DNA of 64,000 bases. Origin: Treponema vincentii. GTDB lineage: Bacteria; Spirochaetota; Spirochaetia; Treponematales; Treponemataceae. The stretch lies in the NCBI RefSeq assembly GCF_018336815.1, contig NZ_CP050497.1, positions 992,001 through 1,056,000 on the forward strand, given 5' to 3'. The notes beneath the pieces were generated by a model. That model was given only the letters and a program-made list of their open reading frames with translations. It did no database searches and was not told where the DNA came from. Below, piece after piece: positions 1 through 10,116 of this stretch. The stretch's first letter is position 1. Each line of letters starts with the position of its first letter. A program made the position numbers and the translations under genes.

Positions 1-510
1 CTCGAAAAAGACGGAAAAAAAGTTTCGTTAAAATTTTTAATTTCTTCAAAAGAAGATTACCAACGCGATTTGGCCGTTTTTATAAAATCGGAATTGCATA
101 AACTCAGAATAGATTGCGAAATTATTCAGGTTACCGGTGAATCAATGAGGGAGCATTTTAAAACCGGCAATTATGACTTGGCTGTTTCTCATCCGTGGTA
201 TGAACCGATCATCGGTACCGTAACCTATTTTGGATTTGATGATAATTATACCGACTACGGATTAAGCTATGCCATTAATGCAAAGTCTGTGGAAGCGGCG
301 CGCGCTTTGGTCGAATCGGCAACCGAAGAACAAATTAAAACCTACGCGGGAGCATTATGGAAAGAACAATACGAGCAGTGCGTAACCCTACCGTTATGTA
401 CCAGTTCCCGCATGGCAATTTTTAATCCGCGTTTTGAAGGCTTCCGGTTTAACGGGAACGTATACCGCATCGATTTAAGCGGCGTCAAACTCCGTACCGA
501 AAAACGGTAG
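1..510 (+). CDS. ABC importer substrate-binding protein, C-terminal part (family 5, Nik/Opp type)
   Basis: The reading frame is open from base 1, so the 5' end lies outside the window. The visible 169 residues match the C-terminal lobe of the periplasmic solute-binding proteins of dipeptide/oligopeptide/nickel importers: a peptide-hydrophobic region around NYDLAVSHPWYEP, then a typical end RFEGFRFNGNVYRIDLS. The genes that follow on the same strand (two permeases, two ATPases) complete the importer. The substrate cannot be read from this fragment; metal chelate or peptide are both possible. Confidence 0.8.
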   Translation, partial: LEKDGKKVSLKFLISSKEDYQRDLAVFIKSELHKLRIDCEIIQVTGESMREHFKTGNYDLAVSHPWYEPIIGTVTYFGFDDNYTDYGLSYAINAKSVEAARALVESATEEQIKTYAGALWKEQYEQCVTLPLCTSSRMAIFNPRFEGFRFNGNVYRIDLSGVKLRTEKR

Positions 511-540
511 TGGTGCAGCGCTGCCGATTGGAAAATGCAA

Positions 541-646
541 GAGCATCTCTAAAAGCACTGATTTGCATGTCCGTGTTAGCGAATATGATGATTACTTTCT
601 TACAGGATAAGCGATAGACTTATAGTTTTTGAAAGATGCTCACAAA
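541..646. repeat. Interval bounded by ~16-bp inverted ends related to the short inverted-repeat family
   Basis: The left end GAGCATCTCTAAAAGC and the right end GTTTTTGAAAGATGCTC are imperfect inverted copies about 75 bases apart. They have the same TCTCTAAAAA core as the ~40-bp hairpins at 4015, 7571, 14368, 38846 and 55051. It looks like a longer, mobile-element-like version of that hairpin family, placed just before the permease gene. Confidence 0.5.
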
Positions 647-662
647 AGGAAAAAAATGTTTT

Positions 663-1608
663 ATGAGTCCGTTACATGTATTTATCAGAAAATTAATTAT
701 GATTATACCGACGGTACTGTTGCTGTCTTTTTTAAGTTTTTCCGTAATTTATTTTGCGCCCGGCAGCGCAGAAAAGTTGTTGCTGAATGCAAAAAATGCA
801 CGGGGCTTTATAAGCGACAAAACAGTAGACGTATACGGCAAAAAGCTCGGACTCAATAAACCGTTCGGCAGGCTGTATGCGCATTGGTTATGCAGTTTAT
901 TAAAAGGAGATCTCGGTACATCGTATTTGACAAACAAACCGGTTTCCGGCATTTTTATAAAACGTTTTTCGGTTACTTTTAAACTCGCATTGTTAAGCCT
1001 GCTGATTTATTCGGCATTGGGTATTCCGATCGGAGTGCTCGCATCGGTAAAAGAAAATATACTGTGCCGTTTCTTTTTGCAGCGGTGGCGTATCATTTGT
1101 ATGTCGATACCGTCATTTTGGATTGCCGTTATTTTGGTTTGGTTTATTGCGAATTATATTCCTGTTATTCCTACAATAGGTTATCACGGAATAAAAAGTT
1201 TAATAGTTCCTGCTTTTTTTACTGGGCATTATGTCGTTTTCCAATTTAACCTGCGTTATTCAAAGTAAAACTCAAGCGGTGTTAAGTAAGTCGTTTATCA
1301 TCTTAGCGGGAGCGCTCGGCATTCCGCAAAAGATCATTTTTATAAGGCACGTGCTTAAAAATATCGCAGCCCCTGCAATTGCAGTAGCCTGCATCGATTT
1401 TAGCGGATTTATCGGCGGAGCAATTTTAATCGAAAATATCTTTTCTATTCCCGGTTTGGGGCTGATGCTTGCCGAAGCGCTCAATGTAAAAGATTACCCC
1501 GTTATCGCAGGAACACTTTTTTTGTTGGGACTTTTTATCAATCTTTTAAACTTCTTTGCAGAGATGGTATATCTTATAATCGACAGACGAGGTATTTATG
1601 AAAACTAA
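663..1608 (+). pseudogene. Nik/Opp-type ABC importer permease 1, frameshifted
   Basis: Inner-membrane permease of the binding-protein-dependent transport family, with the N-terminal helix LIMIIPTVLLLSFLSFSVIYF, the FGTSY-like segment DLGTSYLTNKPV, and the C-terminal ENIFSIPGLGLMLAEA motif shared by DppB/NikB. The frame breaks at T7 (1214-1220). Removing one T joins AFLLGIMSFSN smoothly and gives a 314-residue protein, the usual family size. ATG at 663 was chosen because the protein then begins like the family; an in-frame ATG at 636 lies within the inverted repeat. It overlaps the next permease by 11 bases. Sequencing error is as likely as true loss of function. Confidence 0.75.
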
Positions 1609-2428
1609 AAAGAATTGCAAAGTTCGTATTATCGTCTATTCGATATTGAGCTTTGCCGTTCTTACGGCAGTGGTATTATCCGATATTGCAGCTGCTCCGG
1701 AAATACATGCCTCATTGGAACACAGATTTTTGCCGCCGTCGATACGGCATCTATTCGGTACGGATGATTTCGGTCGGGATGTTTTTTTAAGGACGCTGCA
1801 AGGGTTCAAATACACTTTTTTTATTGCACTCACTGCTCAGGTTTTCAGTTTTTTATTAGGTGGGATAATCGGCCTTTTTGCAGGATATTACGGCGGACTG
1901 TTCGACGAAATACTGTATTATCTTTGCAATATCATTCTATCGTTTCCAATGATTGCCGCCGTTATCTTTTTTTCCGCTGTTTTCGGAAATTCCGTTTTTA
2001 TTTTAATCGTCTTATCGATTGTTTTCGGTATGATATTTAATATAAAGGTAGTCAGAAGCGAAATAATGATACTGAAGCACAGCGATTTTGTTACGGGATT
2101 AAAAATTATCGGCGCTTCCGATTTGTTTATCGTAACGAGGCATCTTTTAAAGCCTGCGTTTATGCTACTCTTACCGACGTTTCCGCTCATCTTGGGGCAC
2201 ATCATTATCGGCATTTCCGCATATTCATTTTTGGGTTTCGGTGTGCAGCCGCCTCATCCTGAAATAGGCTTGATGTTAAAAGAATCCATTCGGTTTATCA
2301 ATTATGCGCCGTGGCTGATGGTTTGTCCGGGATTATTTCAATTCTCTGTTATCCTCATCTTTGCCGATTTATCCGAAGCCGTTCAAAATTTTATGCAGTA
2401 CGCACGGGATGTCAGGAGAAAGATATGA
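1598..2428 (+). CDS. Nik/Opp-type ABC importer permease 2
   Basis: A 276-residue inner-membrane permease of the DppC/NikC family. It starts with one N-terminal helix followed by the family signature HLFGTDDFGRDVFLRTL, has about six membrane segments, and ends with the SYSFLGFGVQPPHPEIGLML motif. The EAA-type loop that contacts the ATPases is visible around residues 165-190 (GLKIIGASDLFIVTRHLL). Its start overlaps the end of permease 1 and its stop overlaps the ATG of the next ATPase, so the set is translationally coupled. A T7 run at 1792 is intact here, unlike those in neighbouring genes. Confidence 0.85.
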   Translation: MKTKKNCKVRIIVYSILSFAVLTAVVLSDIAAAPEIHASLEHRFLPPSIRHLFGTDDFGRDVFLRTLQGFKYTFFIALTAQVFSFLLGGIIGLFAGYYGGLFDEILYYLCNIILSFPMIAAVIFFSAVFGNSVFILIVLSIVFGMIFNIKVVRSEIMILKHSDFVTGLKIIGASDLFIVTRHLLKPAFMLLLPTFPLILGHIIIGISAYSFLGFGVQPPHPEIGLMLKESIRFINYAPWLMVCPGLFQFSVILIFADLSEAVQNFMQYARDVRRKI

Positions 2429-3211
2429 CGGATGCCGTTTTAAGCATACGTGCGCTGACAGTCGATTTTGTAGTCGGAGAAGAAAAAAAACGGATTATAA
2501 AAAATATTTCTTTAACTGTTAAAAATGAAATATTTGCGATTATGGGAGAAACAGGCAGCGGTAAGTCTGTTCTTGCAGCAAGCATTCTGGGGATGCTGCC
2601 TTCAAATGCAATAATCGAAGGTACCATTTTTTTATAAAGGTAAAGCGATTTCCGGTTTAACGGAAAAGGAATATAACACCATTCGCGGAAAAGAAATAGC
2701 ATTGGTGCCGCAAATTTCTGCGGACTCTTTAAACCCGCTGTTAAAGATTAAAAGTCAACTTGCCGTACCGATTACGGTTCATAAAATTTGCAAAACGGCG
2801 GATGAAGTATATTCCCGTTCCTGTGCATTACTGAAAAGTGTGTCGCTTAATCGGGATGTATTAAATCTATATCCGTTTCAATTAAGCGGCGGGATGCAGC
2901 ACCGCGTTTTAACTGCGCTCGGCCTTTCGTGTAAACCTTCCGTACTGATTCTTGACGAACCGACCCGCGGAATGGATATGATGTTGCGGAACGAATACGC
3001 TGCGCTGATTAAGTCGATTTACGATACGGAGCATATTGCAATTATTTTTATAACGCATGATTTGGAACTTGCGCATAAACTTTCTCACCGCTGTGCGCTT
3101 ATGTATAACGGGGCAATTGTAGAAGAAGGAGAAACGCAATCGGTATTCAAAGACCGTCGCTCTTCTTATTTTCGTTCTTTGATGGCAGCGATGCCGCAAA
3201 ATCTTATGTGA
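2425..3211 (+). pseudogene. Nik/Opp-type importer ATPase 1, frameshifted
   Basis: Cytoplasmic ATP-hydrolysing subunit of the importer. Walker A is GETGSGKS, the signature is LSGGMQHR, Walker B is SVLILDEPTRG and the switch His lies in FITHDLE. The ATG overlaps the permease stop (ATGA). The frame breaks at T7 (2627-2633); deleting one T reconnects EGTIFYKGKAISGL and yields 261 residues, the expected size of a NikD/DppD-type protein. The N-terminal piece alone holds Walker A and the C-terminal piece holds the rest, so neither half could work alone. Confidence 0.75.
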
Positions 3212-3221
3212 AGGCGATAGT

Positions 3222-4001
3222 ATGGAATATATTCTCCAATGCAGCGCTCTTTCAAAATCATTCCGCAGCAATACAATACTTGGGGCGTCCGCTTCTATTT
3301 TAAAAAATATCGATTGCGGTATTGTACCCTTTTCCGTCACCGGCATCACCGGAGAAAGCGGCTGCGGCAAAACGACACTTTCACGCTGTATTCTTAATTT
3401 GATAAAACCCGATAGCGGAATCGTTTTGATACACGGTAGGCCGGTTTGTGCATACGGCCGCAAAAAAGAATTTTTCCGCACCGTACAAGCAGTGCAGCAA
3501 AATCCCGAATCGGCGCTGGATCCGGATTTTACGGTACAGCGCAGTTTGGAAGAAATGTATACGCTCCATAAGGAACGCTTTGCTTCAAAGCAGGTGTTTT
3601 TGAAGGAATTGGAGTCGTTATGTAAAGATGCCGGAATTGCATACGACGAATTGGACAGACTTCCGTATTGTTTTTCAGGCGGTCAGCTACAGCGTATTTG
3701 CATTATCAGAGCGGTCATTATAAAACCGGAAATTCTGATTCTTGACGAACCTACTTCGATGCTTGATGTTGCCGTTCAGGCGCAAATCTTGTCGCTACTC
3801 TCAAAGCTAAAAGAAAAGTATAAATTGACGTTAATTTTGATTTCGCATGATCTCAATATAATCGAATATTTCTGTGATTATTTGATTGTTATGCGGGCAG
3901 GCAGCATTGTCGAATCGGGCGTATGCAAAGAAGTATTTGCTCATCCGGCACACGAGTATACGGCAGCTTTATTGAAAAGCAGAAACTTACATTTGAACTA
4001 A
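3222..4001 (+). CDS. Nik/Opp-type importer ATPase 2
   Basis: Second ATPase of the importer, 259 residues, intact. Walker A GESGCGKTT (about residues 46-54), Q-loop AVQQNPES, signature FSGGQLQR, Walker B ILILDEPTSML and switch ISHDLNI are all present. The C-terminal HPAHEYTAALL segment is characteristic of the oligopeptide/nickel subfamily. It begins 10 bases after ATPase 1 and is last in this operon; a short inverted repeat follows. Confidence 0.88.
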   Translation: MEYILQCSALSKSFRSNTILGASASILKNIDCGIVPFSVTGITGESGCGKTTLSRCILNLIKPDSGIVLIHGRPVCAYGRKKEFFRTVQAVQQNPESALDPDFTVQRSLEEMYTLHKERFASKQVFLKELESLCKDAGIAYDELDRLPYCFSGGQLQRICIIRAVIIKPEILILDEPTSMLDVAVQAQILSLLSKLKEKYKLTLILISHDLNIIEYFCDYLIVMRAGSIVESGVCKEVFAHPAHEYTAALLKSRNLHLN

Positions 4002-4014
4002 AAAGAGTTCTATT

Positions 4015-4055
4015 GGGCATCTCTAAAAATCTAACGGAAGTTTTTAGAGGTTCCC
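4015..4055. repeat. Short inverted repeat (CTCTAAAAA...TTTTTAGAGG family)
   Basis: Imperfect hairpin with 15-base arms beginning GGG and ending CCC around a CTCTAAAAA/TTTTTAGAG core. It lies between the importer ATPase and the exporter pair. Copies with the same core occur at 7571, 14368, 38846 and 55051. It could work as a bidirectional terminator, but there is no clean U-tract outside the stem. Confidence 0.65.
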
Positions 4056-4079
4056 TATTGTGATTTGGAGAAAATAGTT

Positions 4080-5805
4080 ATGATGATTCACAAACGGGTG
4101 ATGGAACTGACGAAAAGTGTGCGTACCGGTATTGTATGCAAAGCCTTGATAGGGGTTGCCATTTCTGCGACCTATATTGTGCAGGCGGCGACGCTGGGCA
4201 CGATCGTCGGGCTGTTGTATAAACGGGCTGCATTTTCCGCACTGCTACCGTATATAACATATCTGGCAGCAATTATCGGTACGCGGCTTGTATTAATCTA
4301 TATAAATTCCGTGTATGGAAAAAAAATTATCGGCACGGTAAAAAATATACTCAGACGGCGCATTTATGCAAAGCTGCTAAAACTGGGACCCGCATTTTTG
4401 GATGACGAGCGTACCGGTACATTGGGCTCGACAATGGTAAGCGGTGTCGATTATTTGGAAGGTTATTTGACGCTGTATCTGCCGCAGGTGCTGGTATGCC
4501 TTATTGCTTGCTCTGCAATGCTTGTCTATATTTTTTTCAGTGCATTATGTGCTCGGGCTTATTGCGTCTGTAGCATTGATTATCGTACTCATATCTCCGA
4601 TCGTATTCGGGAAAGTATTGTCGGAATCTTCCAATGCGCATTGGGCGGCGTATCAGGAGCTGACGGCAGAAATATTAGACGGTGTACAGGGAATTGTAAC
4701 GGCAAAGGCAAACAATGCGCAAGAACGAATCGGCAGCGTATTAAAAGGAAAAATGAAAACGCTTTTTTCCGAAACGATGAATAATCTCAAAGTCAATTTA
4801 ACGGAAGTGGGGATTGCCGGATTTGCTTCGGGCGCAGGCGTCAGTTTCACCCTTGCGGTTGCCGCTCTTCTGGCGGTAAAAGGGAGTATTCCGCTTTCTT
4901 CGCTTTTGGTTCTGCTTTTTATGACGAATGAAGTGTTCAGACCTGCGGCCGATTTAAGTGCGTATTTTCATCAAGGCTTTATGGGCATTACTTCTTCAGG
5001 CAGTATTTTTGCACTGCTCGACGAAGAAGAAAAAATACACGATACGGGGACAAAAACACTCGATGTAAAAATGCCGAGCGGTTTTGAAATTGCGTATACG
5101 GATGTCTTATTTTCGTATAACGAAAATGAAGCTCCCGTTTTTGAAGACATGAATTTTACGGTCAAAAAAAACGAGCGGCTTGCAATCGCTGGAGAATCGG
5201 GAAGCGGAAAAACAACTCTTATCAATTTGTTGCTCCGCTTTTATGATCCGCAGGCGGGACGTATCGCCATCAACGGAATCGATATACGGGATCTGACGCT
5301 GAAATCGCTCCGCAGTTTAATTTCCGTTGTTTCGCAGGAAACATATTTGTTCAACGGTACGATAAAAGAAAATCTGCTGCATGCAAACGAAACGGCTGAT
5401 GACAGTATGGTAATCGAAGCATGCAAAATTGCGCATATCGATTCGTTTATTCAAAGCCTGCCTGAAAAATATAACACGCGTGTCGGGGAACGGGGGCTTA
5501 ATTTTTCAGGAGGACAGCGGCAGCGTATTGCTATTGCACGTGCCGTGTTGAAAGATGCGCCGATTATCGTACTGGATGAAGCGACCTCCGGTGTCGATAC
5601 CGAAAACGAAAATGAGATCAAACATAGTCTTTCGGTGTTATTAAAAAACCGTACGAGTATTACCATTGCCCACCGTTTAAATACAATAGAAGATTGCGAC
5701 CGCATTTTGGTTTTGCGGCATGGCCGGATTGTCGAAGAAGGAACTCATCATCAGCTGTTTGGAAAAGACGGTTATTATAAAAAACTGGTACAAGCACAGC
5801 AGTAG
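4080..5805 (+). pseudogene. ABC exporter-type half-transporter 1 (membrane + ATPase domains), frameshifted
   Basis: A fused six-helix membrane domain and C-terminal ATPase: Walker A GESGSGKTT, signature LNFSGGQRQR, Walker B IIVLDEATSG, H-loop TIAHRLNT. The start ATG has GGAG ten bases upstream; the more distal TTG at 4065 lacks this. The frame breaks at T7 (4531-4537) in the membrane domain, and removing one T restores a 574-residue protein, normal for the family. It pairs with the next gene, 14 bases downstream, as a probable heterodimer. Such pairs next to ECF and Fep-type genes are often involved in metal-chelate handling (inference). Confidence 0.8.
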
Positions 5806-5819
5806 AAAGGAGCGAAGAA

Positions 5820-7485
5820 ATGTTCGAAAAATATAAACCGCTTTTAAAATTGATCGTATATATCAAAGAGTATAAAAAAGAATTCATGATTTCAGTGCTG
5901 TATGGAATATTGAATAGTGTTTTTTCGCTGCTGACGGTATTAACCGGAGCGTATATTACCTCGGCGGCACTGTCCCGTGCGAGTGTTCAAACCGTGCTGT
6001 ATTTGTTTATCCCTCTTTTAGGGTTTATATGCGGAAAAGCGCTTTTTTCTTTTTTGGAAATGTACGAATGTCATCTGGTTGCTTACAAAATTATAGAGAA
6101 AATACGGGGGCTTTTATACGATGCAGTTTCGGCATCGGCGCCTCAATCGATGGCAAAAACACGGTCGGGGAACATAACCGCTGCTATCGTTGAGGATGTG
6201 GAAGCAACCGAAATCTTTTACGCTCATACCGCAGGTGCGTATATCGTTGCTGCCGTATGCACCGTACTGTATCTGACGACTCTTGCGTTTCTCTCGTTGC
6301 GTATTGCCGCCGCCGTGTGCGCTGCTTGTATCCTTGTTGCAGCAGTACCGTATTTTTTCAACCGTGTTACCAAAAAAACGGGAGAGGAAATACGGGAGGG
6401 CGCGGCGGCCGTACATGCGGAAGCGGTGGATACCGTTCAAGGGTTGCGTGAAATTTTGATTTTTGGAAAAGAGAAAAAATATATCGAAAAGGTCGTACGG
6501 GATACGCTCAGGTTGAACAAAAAAGAAAGGAAGGATGGGCGATTTAAGGGTATGCAGGGGTTAACCGTCAATCTGATTACCTCCGCTGTATTGATTGCGT
6601 CGCTTTTATTCGCCCATACAGAAGTTATTGCCGGAACATTGCGGCCGGAAACGGTTTCCGTCGTGATTGTTTTTTCGCTGTTTGCTTTTATACCGGTGAT
6701 GGGTGTTTCGGTAACGGCGGGAGCGATGAATATTTCCAACGGAGCGGCAAAGCGGATTTTGAATATTCTTGAAGAAACACCGTCTGTTACCGATACCGTA
6801 CCGTATATTCCGCAATCCGAACTGCACCTTGCAGGCAGTATCGAGTTTAAGGATGTGCGTTTTTCTTATGAAAAAGACCGGGAGGTACTGCACGGTATTT
6901 CTTTTTTTCGTGCAGGCGGGAGAGAGCGTTGCCATTACCGGAGAGTCGGGAGCGGGGAAATCGACGATAGCGGCTCTACTGATGCGTTTTTACGATCCCG
7001 ACAGCGGCGCGGTATATATCGGCGGAAAAAATATCAAAGCATTGAATCAAAAATCCGTGCGGGATATGATTGCGTATGTGCCGCAGGATGTATATCTTTT
7101 TAATAAAAGCATTAAAGAAAATATTGCGCTCGCCTGTCCCTGCGCTTCCGATGAAGAGATAAAAGCTGCAGCGCAGATTGCAATGGCGGACGGCTTTATC
7201 GAAAAACTGGAACACGGATACGATACAAATGCGGGCGAGCGCGGCGTACAGCTTTCAGGCGGGGAAAAACAGCGTATCGCCATTGCCCGCGCCGTTTTGA
7301 AAAAATCTCCCATTTTACTGATGGACGAGGCGTCTTCCAATTTGGACAGCGAAAGCGAGGCCTTGTTTCGGCAAGCGTTGAACAATATTCGCAGAGGTAA
7401 AACTATCCTCACAATTGCGCACCGTCCGTCTACTATAAAAGAAGCGGATAGAGTTATCCGAATCGATAACGGACGGATGGTATAA
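5820..7485 (+). pseudogene. ABC exporter-type half-transporter 2, frameshifted
   Basis: Partner of the preceding gene, with the same domain order. Walker A GESGAGKST, signature VQLSGGEKQR, Walker B ILLMDEASSN and H-loop TIAHRPST are present. A good ribosome site (AGAAAGGAG) precedes the ATG. The frame breaks at T7 (6902-6908) just before Walker A; one fewer T gives 554 residues and the continuous segment GISFFVQAGESVAI. The break again separates the membrane domain from the ATPase. Confidence 0.8.
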
Positions 7486-7570
7486 AAAGTTAAAAGACCG
7501 AATATCCCCTCTCTGGATAAACAATCTTTCCAATAATCTTCTATTATTCTCATAGTGTTCTCGTCATTAT

Positions 7571-7609
7571 GGAAACCTCTAAAAGCCAATCGAGTTTTTA
7601 GAGATGCCC
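7571..7609. repeat. Short inverted repeat (CTCTAAAAA family)
   Basis: Reverse-oriented copy of the hairpin at 4015 with the same CTCTAAAA/TTTTTAGAG core. It marks exactly where the exporter fragment on the minus strand (7750 to 7598) loses its homology and stops, so it sits at a rearrangement junction between convergent genes. Confidence 0.65.
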
Positions 7610-7750
7610 ATTGCAGCCCTGCACAATACGCAGCAGCAACCGGAACATCGCATAATACGGCAACAATCCGAAAAACACGGAAGCAATCGCCAAGACCACA
7701 GAAACACTATAAACCGGAATATGTTCTTTTACAAAATCCTTAAATCGCAT
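7598..7750 (-). pseudogene. N-terminal fragment of an ABC exporter half-transporter
   Basis: Fifty codons starting MRFKDFVKEHIPVYSVSV, the cytoplasmic start and first membrane helix of an ABC exporter. The frame then runs into the short inverted repeat and stops. The rest of the transporter is missing. It follows the MptaS gene by 13 bases on the same strand, which is where complete exporter genes usually stand in MptaS-type clusters. It is therefore a truncated relic of that operon. Confidence 0.65.
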
Positions 7751-7763
7751 GGTTGGCAATCTT

Positions 7764-8473
7764 TTACTTCATATCTTTAAAATGCCGTTTTAAGATGAGC
7801 TTGCCAATATACACGCCGGCGATACCGAAGACGATGGCGGATACGATGCCGATGACGGCAAAGGCACCGGTAAAGTATTGTACATATTCACGTATCTCGT
7901 CCAAGCTCATGCCCATTTCCTGCCACTTCGCCAATTCCCGCTCTAAAAAGAAAATGAAAGGAAACACTCCTCCGCCAAAATATGCTGCCTGCGTAAGTCC
8001 GTGCCCTGCGGCGATTGAAAGTGTTTTGAACCCTGTTTTTACGATAATCAACAAGCCCGATGCAGAGCATCGGCTTGTTGTTCTCATAAGGTGGTTGCAG
8101 TCGGTTTTTATACCCTTTATTACGGCGCAGAGCGCCGGGGTATAAAAGCCTCCGCACGAATCACATCAGATATCAAGCCTATAATGACGACAAAAATTAA
8201 ACAGTTAATACTTCCCATTCCGGTCAGCGTAAAGAGCGCGACACCCAGTCCTGCCAACAGCGTTAATGCTCCGAACCGCCGGACAGTCTTTACAACAAAT
8301 AGGATGATAGGCCCCATAAGAATACCCGTCATGCTGGGGGCAAACACGTGCATAATAGGAATAGTAACGGACGTCAGCATTCCGACGCCATAAATAACAG
8401 CTGCATAAATCGCCGCCATTAAACCGATTAAAACAAAGTGACTGATTTTCCAGCGATTGTTTTCTGTGTTCAT
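7764..8473 (-). pseudogene. MptaS-like ECF transporter S component, split by a 116-bp repeat
   Basis: Integral-membrane substrate-capture subunit of an ECF transporter. The N-terminal part MNTENNRWKISHFVLIGL... through LISDVI and the C-terminal part KTGFKTLSIAAGHGL... through KLILKRHFKDMK are in different frames, separated by the repeat at 8046-8161. Removing 113 bases and leaving one ATT restores an uninterrupted 199-codon frame reading ISDVIIVKTGFKT. The gene begins 4 bases after the EcfAA' stop. Naming as MptaS-like rests on its length, helix pattern and position after EcfT/EcfA. Confidence 0.7.
8046..8161. repeat. 116-bp palindromic repeat, family 2, copy A
   Basis: It contains two hairpins: CAACAAG-C-CCGATGC / GCATCGG-CTTGTTG, and TTTTATACCC / GGGTATAAAA enclosing CGGCGC-AGA-GCGCCG. 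Between them lies CTCATAAGGTGGTTG. A second copy of identical length is at 11192-11307 in the opposite orientation and a deleted one at 21439-21501. The ends (ATTCGTGCGG and GTTGATT on the minus strand) suggest a 3-bp ATT target duplication. It interrupts the MptaS gene. Confidence 0.85.
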
Positions 8474-8477
8474 ACCT

Positions 8478-10101
8478 TTATAACCTCTCTTTAAAAATAT
8501 GATCGAGCTGCATCGTGCCGTTCAATTGGAAATCTTCCTTACAATGCAACGGCTGAACAAAATATGAATTTTTGAAACCGTTGCATTCATGCGCGTCAGC
8601 GCATACGTTTAATAAGCGATGTTTGCGATGAGCAAACTCGTCATTTAACTTTGGTTGCGCTATTTTAGCAACCAAAGTTAAATCTTCTTTTATCCGTCCG
8701 TCTTCCAAAAGAACCGCTCTGTTGCAGGCGTTCACAATGAACTCATAATCATGTGTGATAATTATGGAGGCGTTTGCATCCCCTGTTATCGAATCGATAA
8801 GCGTGCAGACATTTTTCATACTACCGTAGTCCAGTCCGCTGGTCGGTTCGTCAAAAATAGTAAGCCGCTTATTTTGCAAAAATGATGCGGCAACCACCAG
8901 CCGCTGTTTTTGTCCCATCGACAATGTAGTCGGGTGCTGTGCTTGCAGTGCCGAAAGGCCGAGTGCTGTAAGCACACTTTGTATTCGATTTTCCCGATCG
9001 GGCATCGATTCGTTGCCGAGCAGTAAATCGTCATACACGCTGCACCCGAAAAGCTGAAAGTCAACATTTTGCATCACGTACGCAGCCGTCCTGCTGCGCG
9101 CCTTTACCGGGAATATGTCTCCGTCAAATAGCAGCGTGCCGTGTTGTTCCTTTTGTAACCCGCAGAGGATTTTTCCCAGCGTTGTCTTTCCGCAGCCGTT
9201 TTTACCGATTAAAGCGATTTTATCTCCGGGGTAGATTAAAAGATTAATTCCTTTCAAAACCTTCACGCTTTTGTGATAGGCAAAATGAATATCGTGAAGC
9301 GCCGCCAACGGGTCGCCTTTCGTTTGAGGTTGAGGAGTAGGCACGGCCGTGAGCGTATTGCCGAATAGATGCAAAGCGCGAAGCTGTTGCTTGTGGAATA
9401 CGTCATTACTTACGTTGTGTAATGCATCTTTTTTATATTCCCGTACGATGCTGCCGTTTTCCATTATGATGAGGCGATCGCAGAGTTCTGCCAAATAATG
9501 AAGCCGATGCTCAATGATGAGCAGCGTGTAGCCTTTTGATTTTAGCTGTGCAAGTATTTGTGTAAGCAATTCGACGGATTGATAATCGAGATTGGAAGAC
9601 GGCTCGTCCATCAGTACAACGCGCGTGTCCAACATTAAAACCGAAGCGATTGCAATTTTTTGTTTTTCACCTCCGGAGAGTTCCGAAAGCTTTCTGTTCA
9701 AAAGCGGTTCCAGAGATAACAGTTTTGTAACACGGTGCCGCCGCTCTATTTCTTCTTTTTGTATGCCATAATTCTCGCACGGATACACAAGGTCGGAAAG
9801 CACATCGGTTGTAAAAAACTGACTTTCAGGATTTTGAAAAACGGAGGCCGCACTTTTTGAGAGCGCGCACATACTCATAGCCGCAACAGCGTTGCCGTTT
9901 AATGTAAGACAGCCCTTTATTTCTCCTTCATAAAAACGCGGACACAGTCCGTTTATACAGCGGAATAATGTTGACTTCCCGCAACCGCTTTTTCCGGTGA
10001 TAACCGCCAGCTCTCCTTTTTTTGACGGACAAGGATATGTGTTGAATCGCCTGCACAACCGCGCCGTTATATTGATAGCTTACATCGTTCAGTTTAATCA
10101 T
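8478..10101 (-). pseudogene. ECF transporter energizing ATPase, fused double EcfA, frameshifted and carrying a repeat insert
   Basis: Two ATPase domains in one chain drive the ECF transporter. Domain 1 has Walker A GKSGCGKST, signature LSGGEKQK and Walker B VVLMDEPSSN. Domain 2 has GKNGCGKTT, LSMGQKQR and LTIFDEPTSG. The frame breaks at A7 on the coding strand (T7 at 10017-10023); one fewer base joins SVKKGELAVITGKSG. Near the C-terminus, a 142-bp repeat (8538-8679) plus 8-bp duplication adds exactly 50 codons in frame. The start at 10101 (MIKLNDVSYQYNG) fits the family; an upstream ATG at 10110 is possible. Confidence 0.75.
8538..8679. repeat. Four-hairpin repeat, family 1, copy 1 (inside EcfAA' gene)
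   Basis: Four successive stems: AATGCAACGG/CCGTTGCATT, ATGCGC/GCGCAT, GTTTGC/GCAAAC and a 15-bp perfect stem TTTAACTTTGGTTGC with its complement (8644-8658 and 8668-8682). The insert is flanked by perfect 8-bp direct repeats AAATCTTC at 8530-8537 and 8680-8687. Copies 2 and 3 lie at 13489 and 34315. Confidence 0.85.
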
Positions 10102-10116
10102 ACGGAGCACTCTTTC

